Part shown: positions 9,443 to 18,381 of the stretch, in pieces
Layout: each line of letters starts with the position of its first letter
How positions within the stretch are numbered: position 1 is the stretch's first letter
Source of the DNA: JAJNPS01 sp031378845
GTDB lineage: Bacteria > Pseudomonadota > Alphaproteobacteria > Rhodobacterales > Rhodobacteraceae
Assembly (NCBI GenBank): GCA_031378845.1
Contig: JANNES010000015.1
Span: 480,974-544,973, forward strand
Reading direction: 5' to 3'
DNA: 64,000 nucleotides
Position numbers and translations under genes: made by a program
Notes under the pieces: model-generated
Told to the model about the DNA's origin: nothing
Database searches by the model: none
What the model saw: only the letters and a program-made list of their open reading frames with translations

Positions 9443-10567
9443 ATGGCAGTTCTCGGACACCACGGGCATCATGGACACCACGGCCATCACGGGCACCACG
9501 GTCATCATGGCCACCACGGTCACCATGCAGGCGCCGCTGCGTCACCGCTTCTCAGTTCTTCTCTTGGGCTGACGGCAGAGGCGCTCATCGGCTACTGGAA
9601 CGGGACCGTTGCTCTGCCCACCCTGGCCAAACCAGACGCCTGGACGTCGCTTGAGCGGCTGCAACCCGACGCCCGAGCACTGGTACTGGATCACGAAGCG
9701 GTCAGCCTGTTCCGCGCGAGCCCGGCTGCCGATGGCGCTTTTGCGGTCCAAACAGGCGCGGATGCGGTGGTCACATTGACCCCGCCAGATGGCCAAAAGA
9801 TCGCCGATCAGATGCACGAATTGCGCACCGCAATGGATCTGCGCGCGGATAGGCTGCCCGAGATCTTGGCACAGCAAGGCGACATGCTTTCCTTCTTTGG
9901 CGCTCAGCAGGTGCTGAACAATGACCGCCGCCGTCGCACGATGTTGCTGCTTGGCACGGCTTATGGCGCCGTCCTCTCGCAAGAAATGCGGATGAAACAC
10001 TTTTGTTCGGTTCCGCGACCCATCGACCTGTCGGCGCAGATCCAGCCCATTATCCAGACCCCGGGCCACAGCGCCTATCCTTCGGGCCATGCGACCGAAG
10101 CCTTTGCTTTTGCAACCGTTCTTGCCGCGCTGCGGCTGTCAGCCGATCCTGCAGCCAAAGCCGCAGGCATCATCGCCACGCTTTTGGGAAAGCTGACCTT
10201 GCCAATGGAAGCGGCCACCGTCGCCGATCCGGATTTGCTGCTGTTCCGGCTGGCGGCGCGCATCGCCGACAATCGCACCGTGGCGGGCGTGCATTATCCT
10301 TTGGACAGCGCACATGGCGCGCTTTTGGGATTTGGCACCGGCCTCGTGTTCGTCGCGCATTGCCTTGGTGGGGGTGCGGCCAACGCTGTCCCTGCGTGGT
10401 CGGCGCGGGGCAACGACTGGACAGGCGACTTCACCTTGCGCAAATGGATATCCAACCTCGGGTCTGCGGCTGGATCTGGCTGGCGTGGCGCATCGGTGAC
10501 GTTGCCTGCGGCCGCCAATTGGCACGTCTTGCCCGAGCTCTGGTCGCGCGCCTCGGCAGAGTGGTAG
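9443..10567 (+). CDS. Vanadium haloperoxidase/PAP2-type phosphatase with His-rich N-terminus
   Basis: A 374-residue protein of the PAP2/vanadium-dependent haloperoxidase superfamily. All three oxyanion-binding motifs are present: KX6RP (K185, R192-P193), PSGH (213-216) and RX5H ending in His284. The N-terminus MAVL is followed by eight exact Gly-His-His units, an obvious metal-binding candidate, with no signal peptide. The ATG at 9443 is preceded by GGAGGG; a start at 9344 lacks such a site. Whether it oxidises halides or hydrolyses phosphate cannot be told from these motifs. It lies between a divergent BTAD regulator and a convergent subtilase. Confidence 0.82.
   Translation: MAVLGHHGHHGHHGHHGHHGHHGHHGHHAGAAASPLLSSSLGLTAEALIGYWNGTVALPTLAKPDAWTSLERLQPDARALVLDHEAVSLFRASPAADGAFAVQTGADAVVTLTPPDGQKIADQMHELRTAMDLRADRLPEILAQQGDMLSFFGAQQVLNNDRRRRTMLLLGTAYGAVLSQEMRMKHFCSVPRPIDLSAQIQPIIQTPGHSAYPSGHATEAFAFATVLAALRLSADPAAKAAGIIATLLGKLTLPMEAATVADPDLLLFRLAARIADNRTVAGVHYPLDSAHGALLGFGTGLVFVAHCLGGGAANAVPAWSARGNDWTGDFTLRKWISNLGSAAGSGWRGASVTLPAAANWHVLPELWSRASAEW
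9455..9526 (+). repeat. Eight-unit 9-bp tandem repeat coding (Gly-His-His)8
   Basis: Eight imperfect 9-bp units of the form GGN CAY CAY encode residues 5-28 of the PAP2 protein. Third positions vary from unit to unit while the peptide is invariant, which suggests selection for the amino acids and not recent slippage. Confidence 0.95.
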
Positions 10568-10592
10568 TCGCGCCCCTCGCACCTGTCTGGCG

Positions 10593-12650
10593 TCACACCA
10601 TCGCGGCTGTCTCAGACGGCTTCTGGGCCAAGACCCCATAGCCGACCAGCGCGGACCGCGGCTCGCGGCGCGGCGCCCCCAACAGTGCCGTCAACTCGGC
10701 ATCAAGCGTCGTCGGGCTGTAGGTGCGATCATGATACAGCGCCAGTGCCCGTGTCACGCACGGCGTGGCAACACTGGTCCCAGACAGCCTCGCCGTCGTC
10801 CCCGACAGCACGCCGCTGGCACGCCGCCCGCCCGTGACCGCGCCATCATCGCCGCGCGCCGCCAACGTCGGACCCTTGGATTCGCCCGCTGGCTGAAAGG
10901 TCACGACGCCCGAAGCCGTGTAAAGAGCCGGACGCCAGTCGGCAGGTTGCCCGGTGACGGGCCGTACTGAACCGACAAAAAACACGGCTTCGGCTTTGGT
11001 TCCGGCAAAAGCGACCGCTGTCCCCTCGCGCGAGACCGGACAGTCGGTGGGGCTTCCACCGGTCGTGACTGGCGCTGTCCAGTCCCGGGTCTCGTCGTCC
11101 CAGTCCCAGGCTTGCGGATGATCCAGCCAGCTTTGTCGGCCCAAGATGCGATATCCTGCGGGCGTGTCATCGCGCTGCACCCGGATCGAGATCAAGGCCG
11201 GGGCCGGATCATTGCTGGCCACCCGGATCCGCCAGCGACCCGATGGCGCAATCGTGGCCGCGCCCGCCGTCGGGCTGACCGCCACATGCACCATGCGCTG
11301 CCCGATTTCGGTGACACCCGTGACCATGGCGATCGCGGGTTGACCGACCGACCAGCTTTCGCCCGGCTCCGGCCACGGCAGGTCAAGCGGCGCAATTGCT
11401 TCTCCCGGCGGATCCAGGATCAGCCGCAGTGCACCAGCACGCTGATTGTCGGCGCGCAGTTCGACAAAGCTCGGCGTATGATCATCGGGCAGGATGCACC
11501 AGTCCAGTGCCAGAACCTTGGGAGCGCGCAATTCTGACCGCGCCACCAGACGCGCGCGGCGCGCATTGCCATAAGCCACGACGATCCGCAGCACTGAATC
11601 TGGGGCCAGCCGCGCATAGCGCTCGACCTCATAGCTGAACCAGTTTGCCAAGAACGCAGAGTCGTTTCCCGGTCCAGCCAGTGATCCAAGGCTCAGGTTC
11701 ACGACCAGCGGTGCGACCGGCCCGCCTGCTGCGCGCCGCAAGGTCTGCGCCATCAGCCAGCGCAGCCCTTGCGCCACATATCCCTCCAGCCGCCGCCCGG
11801 AGGTATCGCGCAGTGCCGCTGGCGGCAGTTGTACCGCCAGAATGGGCAGGGCGCGCATCTCCGCGTCGTCGGGCCCTTGCGGCGCAGCCCCGGCGGCAAG
11901 ATCCAGAACATGCGTGCCGTGGCTGACCAGATGGTTGGTCGATTGCCGCTCGGTTCCGGGCAGCAGGTCGCGGTTGATTCCTCGATAGATGTCCGCCTCG
12001 GCTTCGCCACCGCCCAAAAGCGTGTCGATTTCGTCGCCAAAGAGGGTCCGCCCGCACAACACGCCTGCAGGGTCAAGAATTTCGGGCGCTTGCAACCAGA
12101 CGCCCGCAAAACGGGTGTGTCTGGGGTCGGACCGAAACCGCGCGTTCAAAAAGGCAATGCCGTCATCTATGGCCGCGATCAGGGTCCGGGGGCGCGCTTC
12201 GTCGGCACGTCCCGGCTGCGGCAATGGCAGGGGCTTGTCGCGATCGCCGCGCTGTCCCAAGCGGCTTGCCTGCCGCAACACCACGGGTGCGCCGATATGC
12301 AGTATCTCGCAAAAGTCGGGCAGACGCGAAAGGTCGGACGTCAGCAGATAGCCGACAAACCGCACCTCATGAGGCCAGCCGGGGCCTGCAGTTTCAACCT
12401 CCGCGGCCAGCGTGTCGCGCTCGTCACGCGCCATCAGGATGGTCTCCATGGTCAGCACAGCCTGCAGCGCTGCGACAAGATCGCCGGGTCCCCCTGAAAC
12501 CCCGCGCGCCCGAAGAAAGACAGGCAGGTACCACGCCGAACCGGGTTGTGCGGCCGTCATGTGCGACGCCTCCCATGCGACGTAGCCACCATGGACAGCC
12601 GGCTTTGCGCTGCGTTGCCACTGTGCTGTGGGGGTCGAGGGGTGTGACAT
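10593..12650 (-). CDS. S8 family (subtilisin-like) serine peptidase
   Basis: A 685-residue subtilase with a full triad: Asp in AAIDDGIAF (162-163), His in SHGTHV (244) and Ser in LSGTSVATP (626). VVNLSLG precedes the oxyanion-hole region. About 160 residues before the catalytic Asp and a 250-residue insert before the Ser are not recognised. No signal peptide is seen, so the enzyme is probably cytoplasmic or leaves by another route. The ATG at 12650 follows GGGAGG with ideal spacing; a start 12 codons earlier has none. It converges with the PAP2 gene 25 bp apart, and a joint function is possible but unproven. Confidence 0.88.
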   Translation of the reverse strand: MSHPSTPTAQWQRSAKPAVHGGYVAWEASHMTAAQPGSAWYLPVFLRARGVSGGPGDLVAALQAVLTMETILMARDERDTLAAEVETAGPGWPHEVRFVGYLLTSDLSRLPDFCEILHIGAPVVLRQASRLGQRGDRDKPLPLPQPGRADEARPRTLIAAIDDGIAFLNARFRSDPRHTRFAGVWLQAPEILDPAGVLCGRTLFGDEIDTLLGGGEAEADIYRGINRDLLPGTERQSTNHLVSHGTHVLDLAAGAAPQGPDDAEMRALPILAVQLPPAALRDTSGRRLEGYVAQGLRWLMAQTLRRAAGGPVAPLVVNLSLGSLAGPGNDSAFLANWFSYEVERYARLAPDSVLRIVVAYGNARRARLVARSELRAPKVLALDWCILPDDHTPSFVELRADNQRAGALRLILDPPGEAIAPLDLPWPEPGESWSVGQPAIAMVTGVTEIGQRMVHVAVSPTAGAATIAPSGRWRIRVASNDPAPALISIRVQRDDTPAGYRILGRQSWLDHPQAWDWDDETRDWTAPVTTGGSPTDCPVSREGTAVAFAGTKAEAVFFVGSVRPVTGQPADWRPALYTASGVVTFQPAGESKGPTLAARGDDGAVTGGRRASGVLSGTTARLSGTSVATPCVTRALALYHDRTYSPTTLDAELTALLGAPRREPRSALVGYGVLAQKPSETAAMV

Positions 12651-12870
12651 CAAAAGCCTCCCGAATGCATCTGAAGGATGACGCAAACCACCCTCCCGAG
12701 ATCAAGCCTGCCACAACGCAGACGCTCTGGCGCGCCAAATTTTGCGCTATCCAGCCGTTTTCACGATGAATTAACGGGTCAAGCACGCTGCAGGCAGCGC
12801 ATGATCACGGGGCGGTCACGGCGCACCATCTATTGCTGTTCTTGACCATGCAGGTCTGAAAGGCACCAAA

Positions 12871-14208
12871 ATGATTTCTGCACCCGCCCTTATCGACAGT
12901 CTCTCAGACGACACCAATGCCTGCGTTCATGGTGCGCCAAGATCGGATCTCTTTGCGCGCTGGAACACGGCACAGCCAGCGGCTACGGCGCGCCTGGCGG
13001 GCGGGCTCGACCACCGGGCCCGCATCGTCATTGGCCGCCACGACCGGCGCGCCAGCATGCTTGACCGCGCGGGCCGCACCATGGCGGGCCTCAATTTCAC
13101 CTCGGTCGATTATCTCGGCCTGTCCAACCATGATGCGATCGCGGCAGCGACACTCAAGGCGGCGCAAAAGCTGCCACTGGCCGCCGGGGGAACCGCCACG
13201 ATGACGGGCCTGTCGCCACAGCTCCTGGCGTTGGAACGGCGCGTGGCCGACAGCCTCGGGATGGCCGATGCGACGGTCTTTGGCTCGGGCTGGCAGGCCC
13301 TGCAGGCGGCCACCGCAACGCTTTTGAGCCGGGGCGATCATGCCATCATCGACATGAATGCGCATCCGGGGATCAAAGAGGGCGCGCAACGTGCCGGGGC
13401 AAAGGTGCACACCTATCCGCATGCCTCGCTCGAAGGGGTGGAGCGTCGCCTGTCCCGCCTGCGCCGCGCTGAACCCCAAGCAGGGATTCTGGTGGCGACC
13501 TCGGCGCTGTTTCCGACCACAGCGACGATCCCCGACCTTCTTGGGCTCGTCGATCTTTGCGCGGCTTACAAGGCCACGCTCATGGTCGATGTCGCGCATG
13601 ACTACGGCACCATGGGCGTCAAGGGCCTGGGCGTGCTGGAGGCGCAGAGCCTGATCGGACGCGTCGATGTCGTCGTGGGCAGTTTTGCCAAGACCTTTGG
13701 CAGCAATGGGGGCTTTGTCACCTCGCATAACCCGTCGTTCCAACTGGCGTTGCGGCTGGGCGGTGCGGGCCAATCGCGAAGTGCCGCCCTTTCGCCCCTG
13801 CAGGCCGCTGTCATCCTGGCCGCCTTTGAGATCGTCTTTTCGCCCGAAGGCGCGCGCCGCCGCACACGGCTGATGGCCAACGCATTGCGGCTGCGCAATC
13901 GTCTGGTCGTCGAAGGGTTTCACGTGCTGGGTCAACCCGCGCCCTTGGTGTCGGTGGTCTTTGAGGGCCAACTCTTTGCCCGCGCAATCACCGCCGAGGC
14001 GGCCCGCCGCGGGGTCCTCGTCAACCTGCTCGAGGCCCCGCATGTGCCGCTGCACGTGCCGCGCTGGCGGCTGCAACTGATGTCCGAACACACCATGGCC
14101 GACATCGACAGGCTCGCCGAAGTGACGGTTGCGGCCCGCGCCTTGCTGGGCACCGGACAAGTCGGTGCGGCACCGGTCTTCATGCCGACCGGCTTTGTCG
14201 ACAGCTAG
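12871..14208 (+). CDS. Alpha-oxoamine synthase family PLP-dependent enzyme
   Basis: A 445-residue fold-type I PLP enzyme of the family holding 8-amino-7-oxononanoate synthase, serine palmitoyltransferase and CqsA. SFAKTFGSNGG carries the Schiff-base Lys (residue 274), VDVAHDYGTMG holds the PLP-ring Asp, and GGTATMTGLSPQLLALE matches the substrate loop. Such enzymes condense an amino acid with an acyl-CoA to an alpha-aminoketone. The N-terminal 60 residues exceed the usual family start. No bioF/bioA genes are near, so biotin synthesis is not supported; sphingolipid-like or signal synthesis are alternatives. The start has AAAGG 7 bases upstream. Confidence 0.82.
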   Translation: MISAPALIDSLSDDTNACVHGAPRSDLFARWNTAQPAATARLAGGLDHRARIVIGRHDRRASMLDRAGRTMAGLNFTSVDYLGLSNHDAIAAATLKAAQKLPLAAGGTATMTGLSPQLLALERRVADSLGMADATVFGSGWQALQAATATLLSRGDHAIIDMNAHPGIKEGAQRAGAKVHTYPHASLEGVERRLSRLRRAEPQAGILVATSALFPTTATIPDLLGLVDLCAAYKATLMVDVAHDYGTMGVKGLGVLEAQSLIGRVDVVVGSFAKTFGSNGGFVTSHNPSFQLALRLGGAGQSRSAALSPLQAAVILAAFEIVFSPEGARRRTRLMANALRLRNRLVVEGFHVLGQPAPLVSVVFEGQLFARAITAEAARRGVLVNLLEAPHVPLHVPRWRLQLMSEHTMADIDRLAEVTVAARALLGTGQVGAAPVFMPTGFVDS

Positions 14209-14954
14209 GCGCGGCGCAGGCTGGTCGTCACATAGTTGCAAGACAGATCGCGCGTGGACAGGCTCCAGGACCAGCCCAAGGGGTTGAACACCATGCCCTT
14301 GCGGTCCACCGGATCCAGCCCCGACTTGGCCAACAGCGCATAAAGTTCATCCGGCGTGATGAACTTGTTCCAGTCATGCGTGCCCTTGGGCAGCCAGCGC
14401 ATCAACCATTCCGCCCCGATGATCGCCATTGCAAAGGATTTCGGGTTTCGGTTCAGCGTCGAACAGACCATCAGCCCCCCGGCGCGCAAAAGGTCATGGC
14501 ACGCCGTCAGATAGACCAGCGGATCGGCCACATGCTCCACCACCTCCATGTTCAGCACCACGTCGAACCGCTCTCCGGCCGCCGCCATATCCTCGGCCGT
14601 CGTATGCCGGTAGTCGATCTCCAGCCCCGACTGTTGCGCATGCAATCGTGCCACCGGAATATTGCGCGGCGCCGCGTCGGCCCCCACCACATGCGCCCCC
14701 AGCCGCGCCATCGGCTCCGATAACAGCCCCCCACCGCAGCCGATATCGAGGATCCGCAGACCCGCAAACGGCAGCGGCCCTGTCAGGTCGCGCTCAAACT
14801 CCGCTGCGATCTGGCTGGTGATGTAATCCAGTCGGCACGGGTTCAGCATGTGCAAGGGCTTGAACTTGCCATCGGGATTCCACCACTCGGCGGCCATGGC
14901 CTCGAACTTGGCCACCTCTGCGGCGTCGATAGTCGATGTGATGGACGGCCGCAT
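14205..14954 (-). CDS. ubiG: Ubiquinone biosynthesis O-methyltransferase
   Basis: SAM-dependent enzyme that performs both O-methylations of ubiquinone synthesis. The 249-residue protein opens with the UbiG-specific region VAKFEAMAAEWWNPDGKFKP; SAM motif ILDIGCGGGLLSEPMA is near residues 68-84, and NMEVVEHV and GTHDWNKFI follow. Length matches the alphaproteobacterial family. Its last 4 bases overlap the convergent oxoamine synthase gene. It is transcribed away from pip across about 57 bases, which must hold both start regions. Confidence 0.97.
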   Translation of the reverse strand: MRPSITSTIDAAEVAKFEAMAAEWWNPDGKFKPLHMLNPCRLDYITSQIAAEFERDLTGPLPFAGLRILDIGCGGGLLSEPMARLGAHVVGADAAPRNIPVARLHAQQSGLEIDYRHTTAEDMAAAGERFDVVLNMEVVEHVADPLVYLTACHDLLRAGGLMVCSTLNRNPKSFAMAIIGAEWLMRWLPKGTHDWNKFITPDELYALLAKSGLDPVDRKGMVFNPLGWSWSLSTRDLSCNYVTTSLRRA

Positions 14955-15011
14955 GCTCTACCTCGTCAATGCCCTTCGACAGGGCGCGTCAATACGCTAT
15001 ATAGGGCACCT

Positions 15012-15986
15012 ATGGATCATCGTTCAGGGCAAAAGCGCGCAGTCGAGTATCTCTATCCGCCGGTCGAACCCTTCGATCAGCGGATCCTCGATATGGGCGA
15101 CGGCCACCGAATCTATGTCGAACAATGCGGCAATCCTGCAGGCGTTCCCGTCCTTGTGCTGCATGGCGGTCCCGGCGGCGGCTGCAGCCCGGCGATGCGG
15201 CGCTATTTCGATCCTACGGTTTACCGCGTTGTGCTCTTTGACCAGCGCGGCTGCGGGCGGTCCCGACCCCATGCCAGCGTCGTGCAGAACACGACATGGC
15301 ATCTGGTCGAAGATATCGAGACGATTCGCATCACCCTCGGCATCGACAGCTTTGTCCTCTTTGGCGGCAGCTGGGGCGCAACCCTCGCGCTCATCTATGC
15401 CATCACCCACCCTGCCCGCGTCCGCCACCTCGTCCTGCGCGGCGTGTTCTTGATGCAGAAGTCCGAGCTTGACTGGTTCTATGGCGGGGGCGCAGGCGTC
15501 TTTTTCCCCGAACTGTGGGAGCGTTTTGTCGCGGCCATTCCCAAGGATGAACGCAAGGACCTGATCGGCGCCTATCACCGCCAGCTTTTTTCCGGCAACC
15601 TGATGGAGGAAACCCGTCTGGGCCGCATTTGGGCCAACTGGGAAAATGCCCTCGCCTCGGTGCATTACGAAGGCCCCCTGGGCGAGAGCCCCGCCGAGTA
15701 TGCCCGCGCCTTTGCACGGTTGGAAAACCATTACTTTCACAATGGCGGCTTTCTGCAATGCGACGGCTGGATCTTGCGCGAACGCCACCGGATCGAGCAT
15801 CTCCCTGCCACCATTGTGCAAGGCCGCTTCGACATGATCTGCCCGCCGCATTCCGCCTGGAAACTCGCGCACGGCTGGCAGAAATGCGATCTGCGCATGG
15901 TCTCGATGGCGGGTCATGCCCTGTCAGAGCCGGGCATAAGCGAGGCGCTCGTGCGCATCACCGACGGGCTGCGGACGGCCTATTAG
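15012..15986 (+). CDS. pip: Proline iminopeptidase
   Basis: Releases N-terminal proline from peptides in the cytoplasm. The 324-residue alpha/beta hydrolase has HGGPGGG (oxyanion hole), the nucleophile elbow GGSWGATLAL, Asp in QGRFDMICPP and His in AGHALSEPG, all typical of peptidase family S33. The start at 15012 follows AGGG and gives the usual family length; the frame is open 54 codons further upstream but would overlap ubiG extensively. Likely monocistronic, since a hairpin with a U-run lies between it and rimP. Confidence 0.95.
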   Translation: MDHRSGQKRAVEYLYPPVEPFDQRILDMGDGHRIYVEQCGNPAGVPVLVLHGGPGGGCSPAMRRYFDPTVYRVVLFDQRGCGRSRPHASVVQNTTWHLVEDIETIRITLGIDSFVLFGGSWGATLALIYAITHPARVRHLVLRGVFLMQKSELDWFYGGGAGVFFPELWERFVAAIPKDERKDLIGAYHRQLFSGNLMEETRLGRIWANWENALASVHYEGPLGESPAEYARAFARLENHYFHNGGFLQCDGWILRERHRIEHLPATIVQGRFDMICPPHSAWKLAHGWQKCDLRMVSMAGHALSEPGISEALVRITDGLRTAY

Positions 15987-16077
15987 GCCGGTTGGTCCTT
16001 GCATCCCCGACCAACTTCGCCTATCTAGCTCTCAATAGCAGTTTCGGGGTCCAAACCCAAAGCTACCGACCGACCGC

Positions 16078-16100
16078 ACGGGCCTGTTGGCCCGTTTTTT
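16078..16100 (+). terminator. Intrinsic terminator between pip and rimP (possible rimP-leader attenuator)
   Basis: A perfect 7-bp stem (ACGGGCC/GGCCCGT) with loop TGTT is followed by TTTTTT. It sits only 15 bases before the rimP start codon, so it either ends pip transcripts or acts as an attenuator in the nus operon leader. Confidence 0.8.
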
Positions 16101-16115
16101 ATTTTCTGGAACGCC

Positions 16116-16736
16116 ATGTCCGAACCGATGTCCGACCTCATCGCCAAATCCGCCATCGACCGCCGTCTGGCTGGCATCGTGACGCCCGTGCTTGGCGCGC
16201 TGGGGTTTGAACTGGTGCGCATCCGTCTGATGGGCGGCAAGACGCGGATCTTGCAGATCATGGCCGACAAGCCTGACGGCGGGATCGAGGTTGACGATTG
16301 CGCCGACATCTCTTCCGCCGTCTCGGCCGTCCTTGATGTCGAGGATCCGATCGAGGAAAACTATGTTCTGGAGGTGTCCAGCCCCGGCATCGACCGCCCG
16401 CTGACCCGCCTGAAAGACTTTGACATGTGGTCCGGCTGGGAGGCACGGATCGAGACGACCGAACTGATCGACGGACGCCGCCGCTTCAAGGGCACCCTTG
16501 CAGGCACCGAGGCCGACGAAGTGCTGATCACCCTGACCGAAGGCGAGTCCGAGGTGACGATCGGCCTCAAGTTCGACTGGCTCAGTGATGCCAAGCTGAT
16601 CCTGACCGATGAGCTGATCGCCGAGATGCTGCGCCAGAAAAAGGCCACCGCCGACTTTGACGAAGCTGAGTTTGACGAAATCCAAACATCCGAAGGCGGG
16701 GACGACGACGAACCCGCCCCCGTAACCAAACACTAG
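16116..16736 (+). CDS. rimP: Ribosome maturation factor RimP
   Basis: Needed for 30S subunit maturation. The 206-residue protein has the RimP N-terminal domain (TPVLGALGFELVRIRLMGG, LQIMADKPDGGIEVDDCADIS, YVLEVSSPGIDRPLTRLKDF) and the C-terminal SH3-like domain up to about residue 175, then an acidic tail typical of alphaproteobacteria. First gene of the rimP-nusA-ylxR-infB operon. The ATG at 16116 lacks a clear Shine-Dalgarno and lies right after the upstream terminator hairpin; an in-frame ATG 12 bases later is an alternative. Confidence 0.96.
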   Translation: MSEPMSDLIAKSAIDRRLAGIVTPVLGALGFELVRIRLMGGKTRILQIMADKPDGGIEVDDCADISSAVSAVLDVEDPIEENYVLEVSSPGIDRPLTRLKDFDMWSGWEARIETTELIDGRRRFKGTLAGTEADEVLITLTEGESEVTIGLKFDWLSDAKLILTDELIAEMLRQKKATADFDEAEFDEIQTSEGGDDDEPAPVTKH

Positions 16737-16753
16737 ACCTCTGGGAGAGACCG

Positions 16754-18358
16754 ATGGCGATTACCTCAGCAAACCAGCTGGAGCTTTTGCAGACCGCCGA
16801 GGCGGTAGCCCGCGAAAAGATGATCGACCCCGAACTGGTGATCCAGGCGATGGAGGACAGCCTCGCGCGCGCCGCCAAGTCCCGCTACGGCGCTGACATG
16901 GACATCCGGGTCAAGATCGACCGCAAGACCGGCCGCGCCAGCTTTGCCCGCATTCGCACCGTGGTCGAGGATGAACTGGCTGAAAACCACCACGCCCAAC
17001 TGACCGTGAAACAAGCCAAGGACTTCCTGCCCGACCCCCAGATCGGCGACGAAATCGTTGACGAGGTCCCACCCGTCGAGCTTGGGCGCATCGCCGCCCA
17101 ATCGGCCAAGCAGGTCATCTTGCAAAAGGTCCGTGAGGCCGAACGCGACCGCCAATTCGAAGAATTCAAGGACCGCAAAGGCACCATCATCAACGGTCAG
17201 GTCAAGCGCGAGGAATATGGCAACGTCATCGTCGATATCGGTCGCGGCGAGGGCATCCTGCGCCGCAACGAAAAGATCGGCCGCGAAAGCTACCGGATCG
17301 GCGACCGCGTGCGCTGCTTTATCAAGGACGTGCGTCGCGAGGCGCGCGGGCCGCAGGTGTTCCTCAGCCGGACCGACCCGCAGTTCATGGCCGAACTGTT
17401 CAAGATGGAAGTGCCGGAAATCTATGACGGCATCATCGAGATCAAGGCCGTGGCCCGTGACCCCGGCAGCCGCGCCAAGATCGCCGTGATCAGCTATGAC
17501 AATTCCATCGACCCCGTCGGTGCCTGTGTCGGTATGCGGGGTTCCCGCGTTCAGGCCGTGGTGAACGAGTTGCAGGGCGAAAAGATCGACATCATTCCGT
17601 GGAATGCCGATCAGGCGACCTTCCTTGTGAACGCCTTGCAACCGGCAGAGGTCTCCAAGGTCGTGATCGACGAAGAGGGCGGCAAGATCGAGGTCGTGGT
17701 CCCCGATGAACAGCTGTCGCTCGCCATCGGTCGTCGCGGTCAGAACGTCCGCCTTGCCAGCCAACTCACCGGTCTTGATATCGACATCATGACCGAAACC
17801 GATGAGTCCGCCCGCCGTCAGGCCGAATTTGCCGAACGCACCAAGCTCTTCATGGACAACCTCGATGTCGATGAGATGATGGCGCAATTGCTGGTCTCCG
17901 AAGGCTTCACCAACCTCGAAGAGGTGGCCTATGTCGAGCTGGATGAGCTTTTGTCCATCGACGGCTTTGACGAAGGCACTGCGACCGAGCTTCAGGCCCG
18001 CGCCCGCGATTATCTTGAGGCGGCGAATACCAAGGCGATGGAAAACGCCCGCGCCCTCGGCATCGAGGACAGCCTCGTGAACTTCGAAGGCCTGACGCCC
18101 CAGATGCTTGAGGCCCTGGCGATGGACGGCATCAAGACCCTTGAGGATTTCGCCACCTGCGCCGATTGGGAACTGGCAGGCGGCTGGACCACTGAAAACG
18201 GCCAACGCAAAAAGGACGACGGCGTACTCGAGAAATTCGAGATGAGTCTGGAAGAGGCGCAGCATCTGGTGATGACCGCGCGCGTCATGCTGGGCTGGGT
18301 TGATCCTGCGGACCTGCCACAGGCCGCTGAACCCGCAACCGAGGAGGCCGAGGCCTGA
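16754..18358 (+). CDS. nusA: Transcription termination/antitermination factor NusA
   Basis: Binds RNA polymerase and nascent RNA to control pausing, termination and antitermination. The 534-residue protein shows the N-terminal polymerase-binding domain (1-125), an S1 domain (about 135-200, NGQVKREEYGNVIVDIGRGE), two KH domains (DPVGACVGMRGSRVQAV; LSLAIGRRGQNVRLASQLTG) and two C-terminal helix-hairpin-helix repeats (DELLSIDGFDEGTATEL; LEALAMDGIKTLEDF). It starts 17 bases after rimP with GGGAGA upstream. Confidence 0.98.
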   Translation: MAITSANQLELLQTAEAVAREKMIDPELVIQAMEDSLARAAKSRYGADMDIRVKIDRKTGRASFARIRTVVEDELAENHHAQLTVKQAKDFLPDPQIGDEIVDEVPPVELGRIAAQSAKQVILQKVREAERDRQFEEFKDRKGTIINGQVKREEYGNVIVDIGRGEGILRRNEKIGRESYRIGDRVRCFIKDVRREARGPQVFLSRTDPQFMAELFKMEVPEIYDGIIEIKAVARDPGSRAKIAVISYDNSIDPVGACVGMRGSRVQAVVNELQGEKIDIIPWNADQATFLVNALQPAEVSKVVIDEEGGKIEVVVPDEQLSLAIGRRGQNVRLASQLTGLDIDIMTETDESARRQAEFAERTKLFMDNLDVDEMMAQLLVSEGFTNLEEVAYVELDELLSIDGFDEGTATELQARARDYLEAANTKAMENARALGIEDSLVNFEGLTPQMLEALAMDGIKTLEDFATCADWELAGGWTTENGQRKKDDGVLEKFEMSLEEAQHLVMTARVMLGWVDPADLPQAAEPATEEAEA

Positions 18359-18381
18359 TCCCAGGCCTCGGAAAGACGCGT

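Noticed and set aside
9455..9526. CRISPR-like or satellite array
   Set aside because: It is a 9-bp in-frame coding repeat without spacers.
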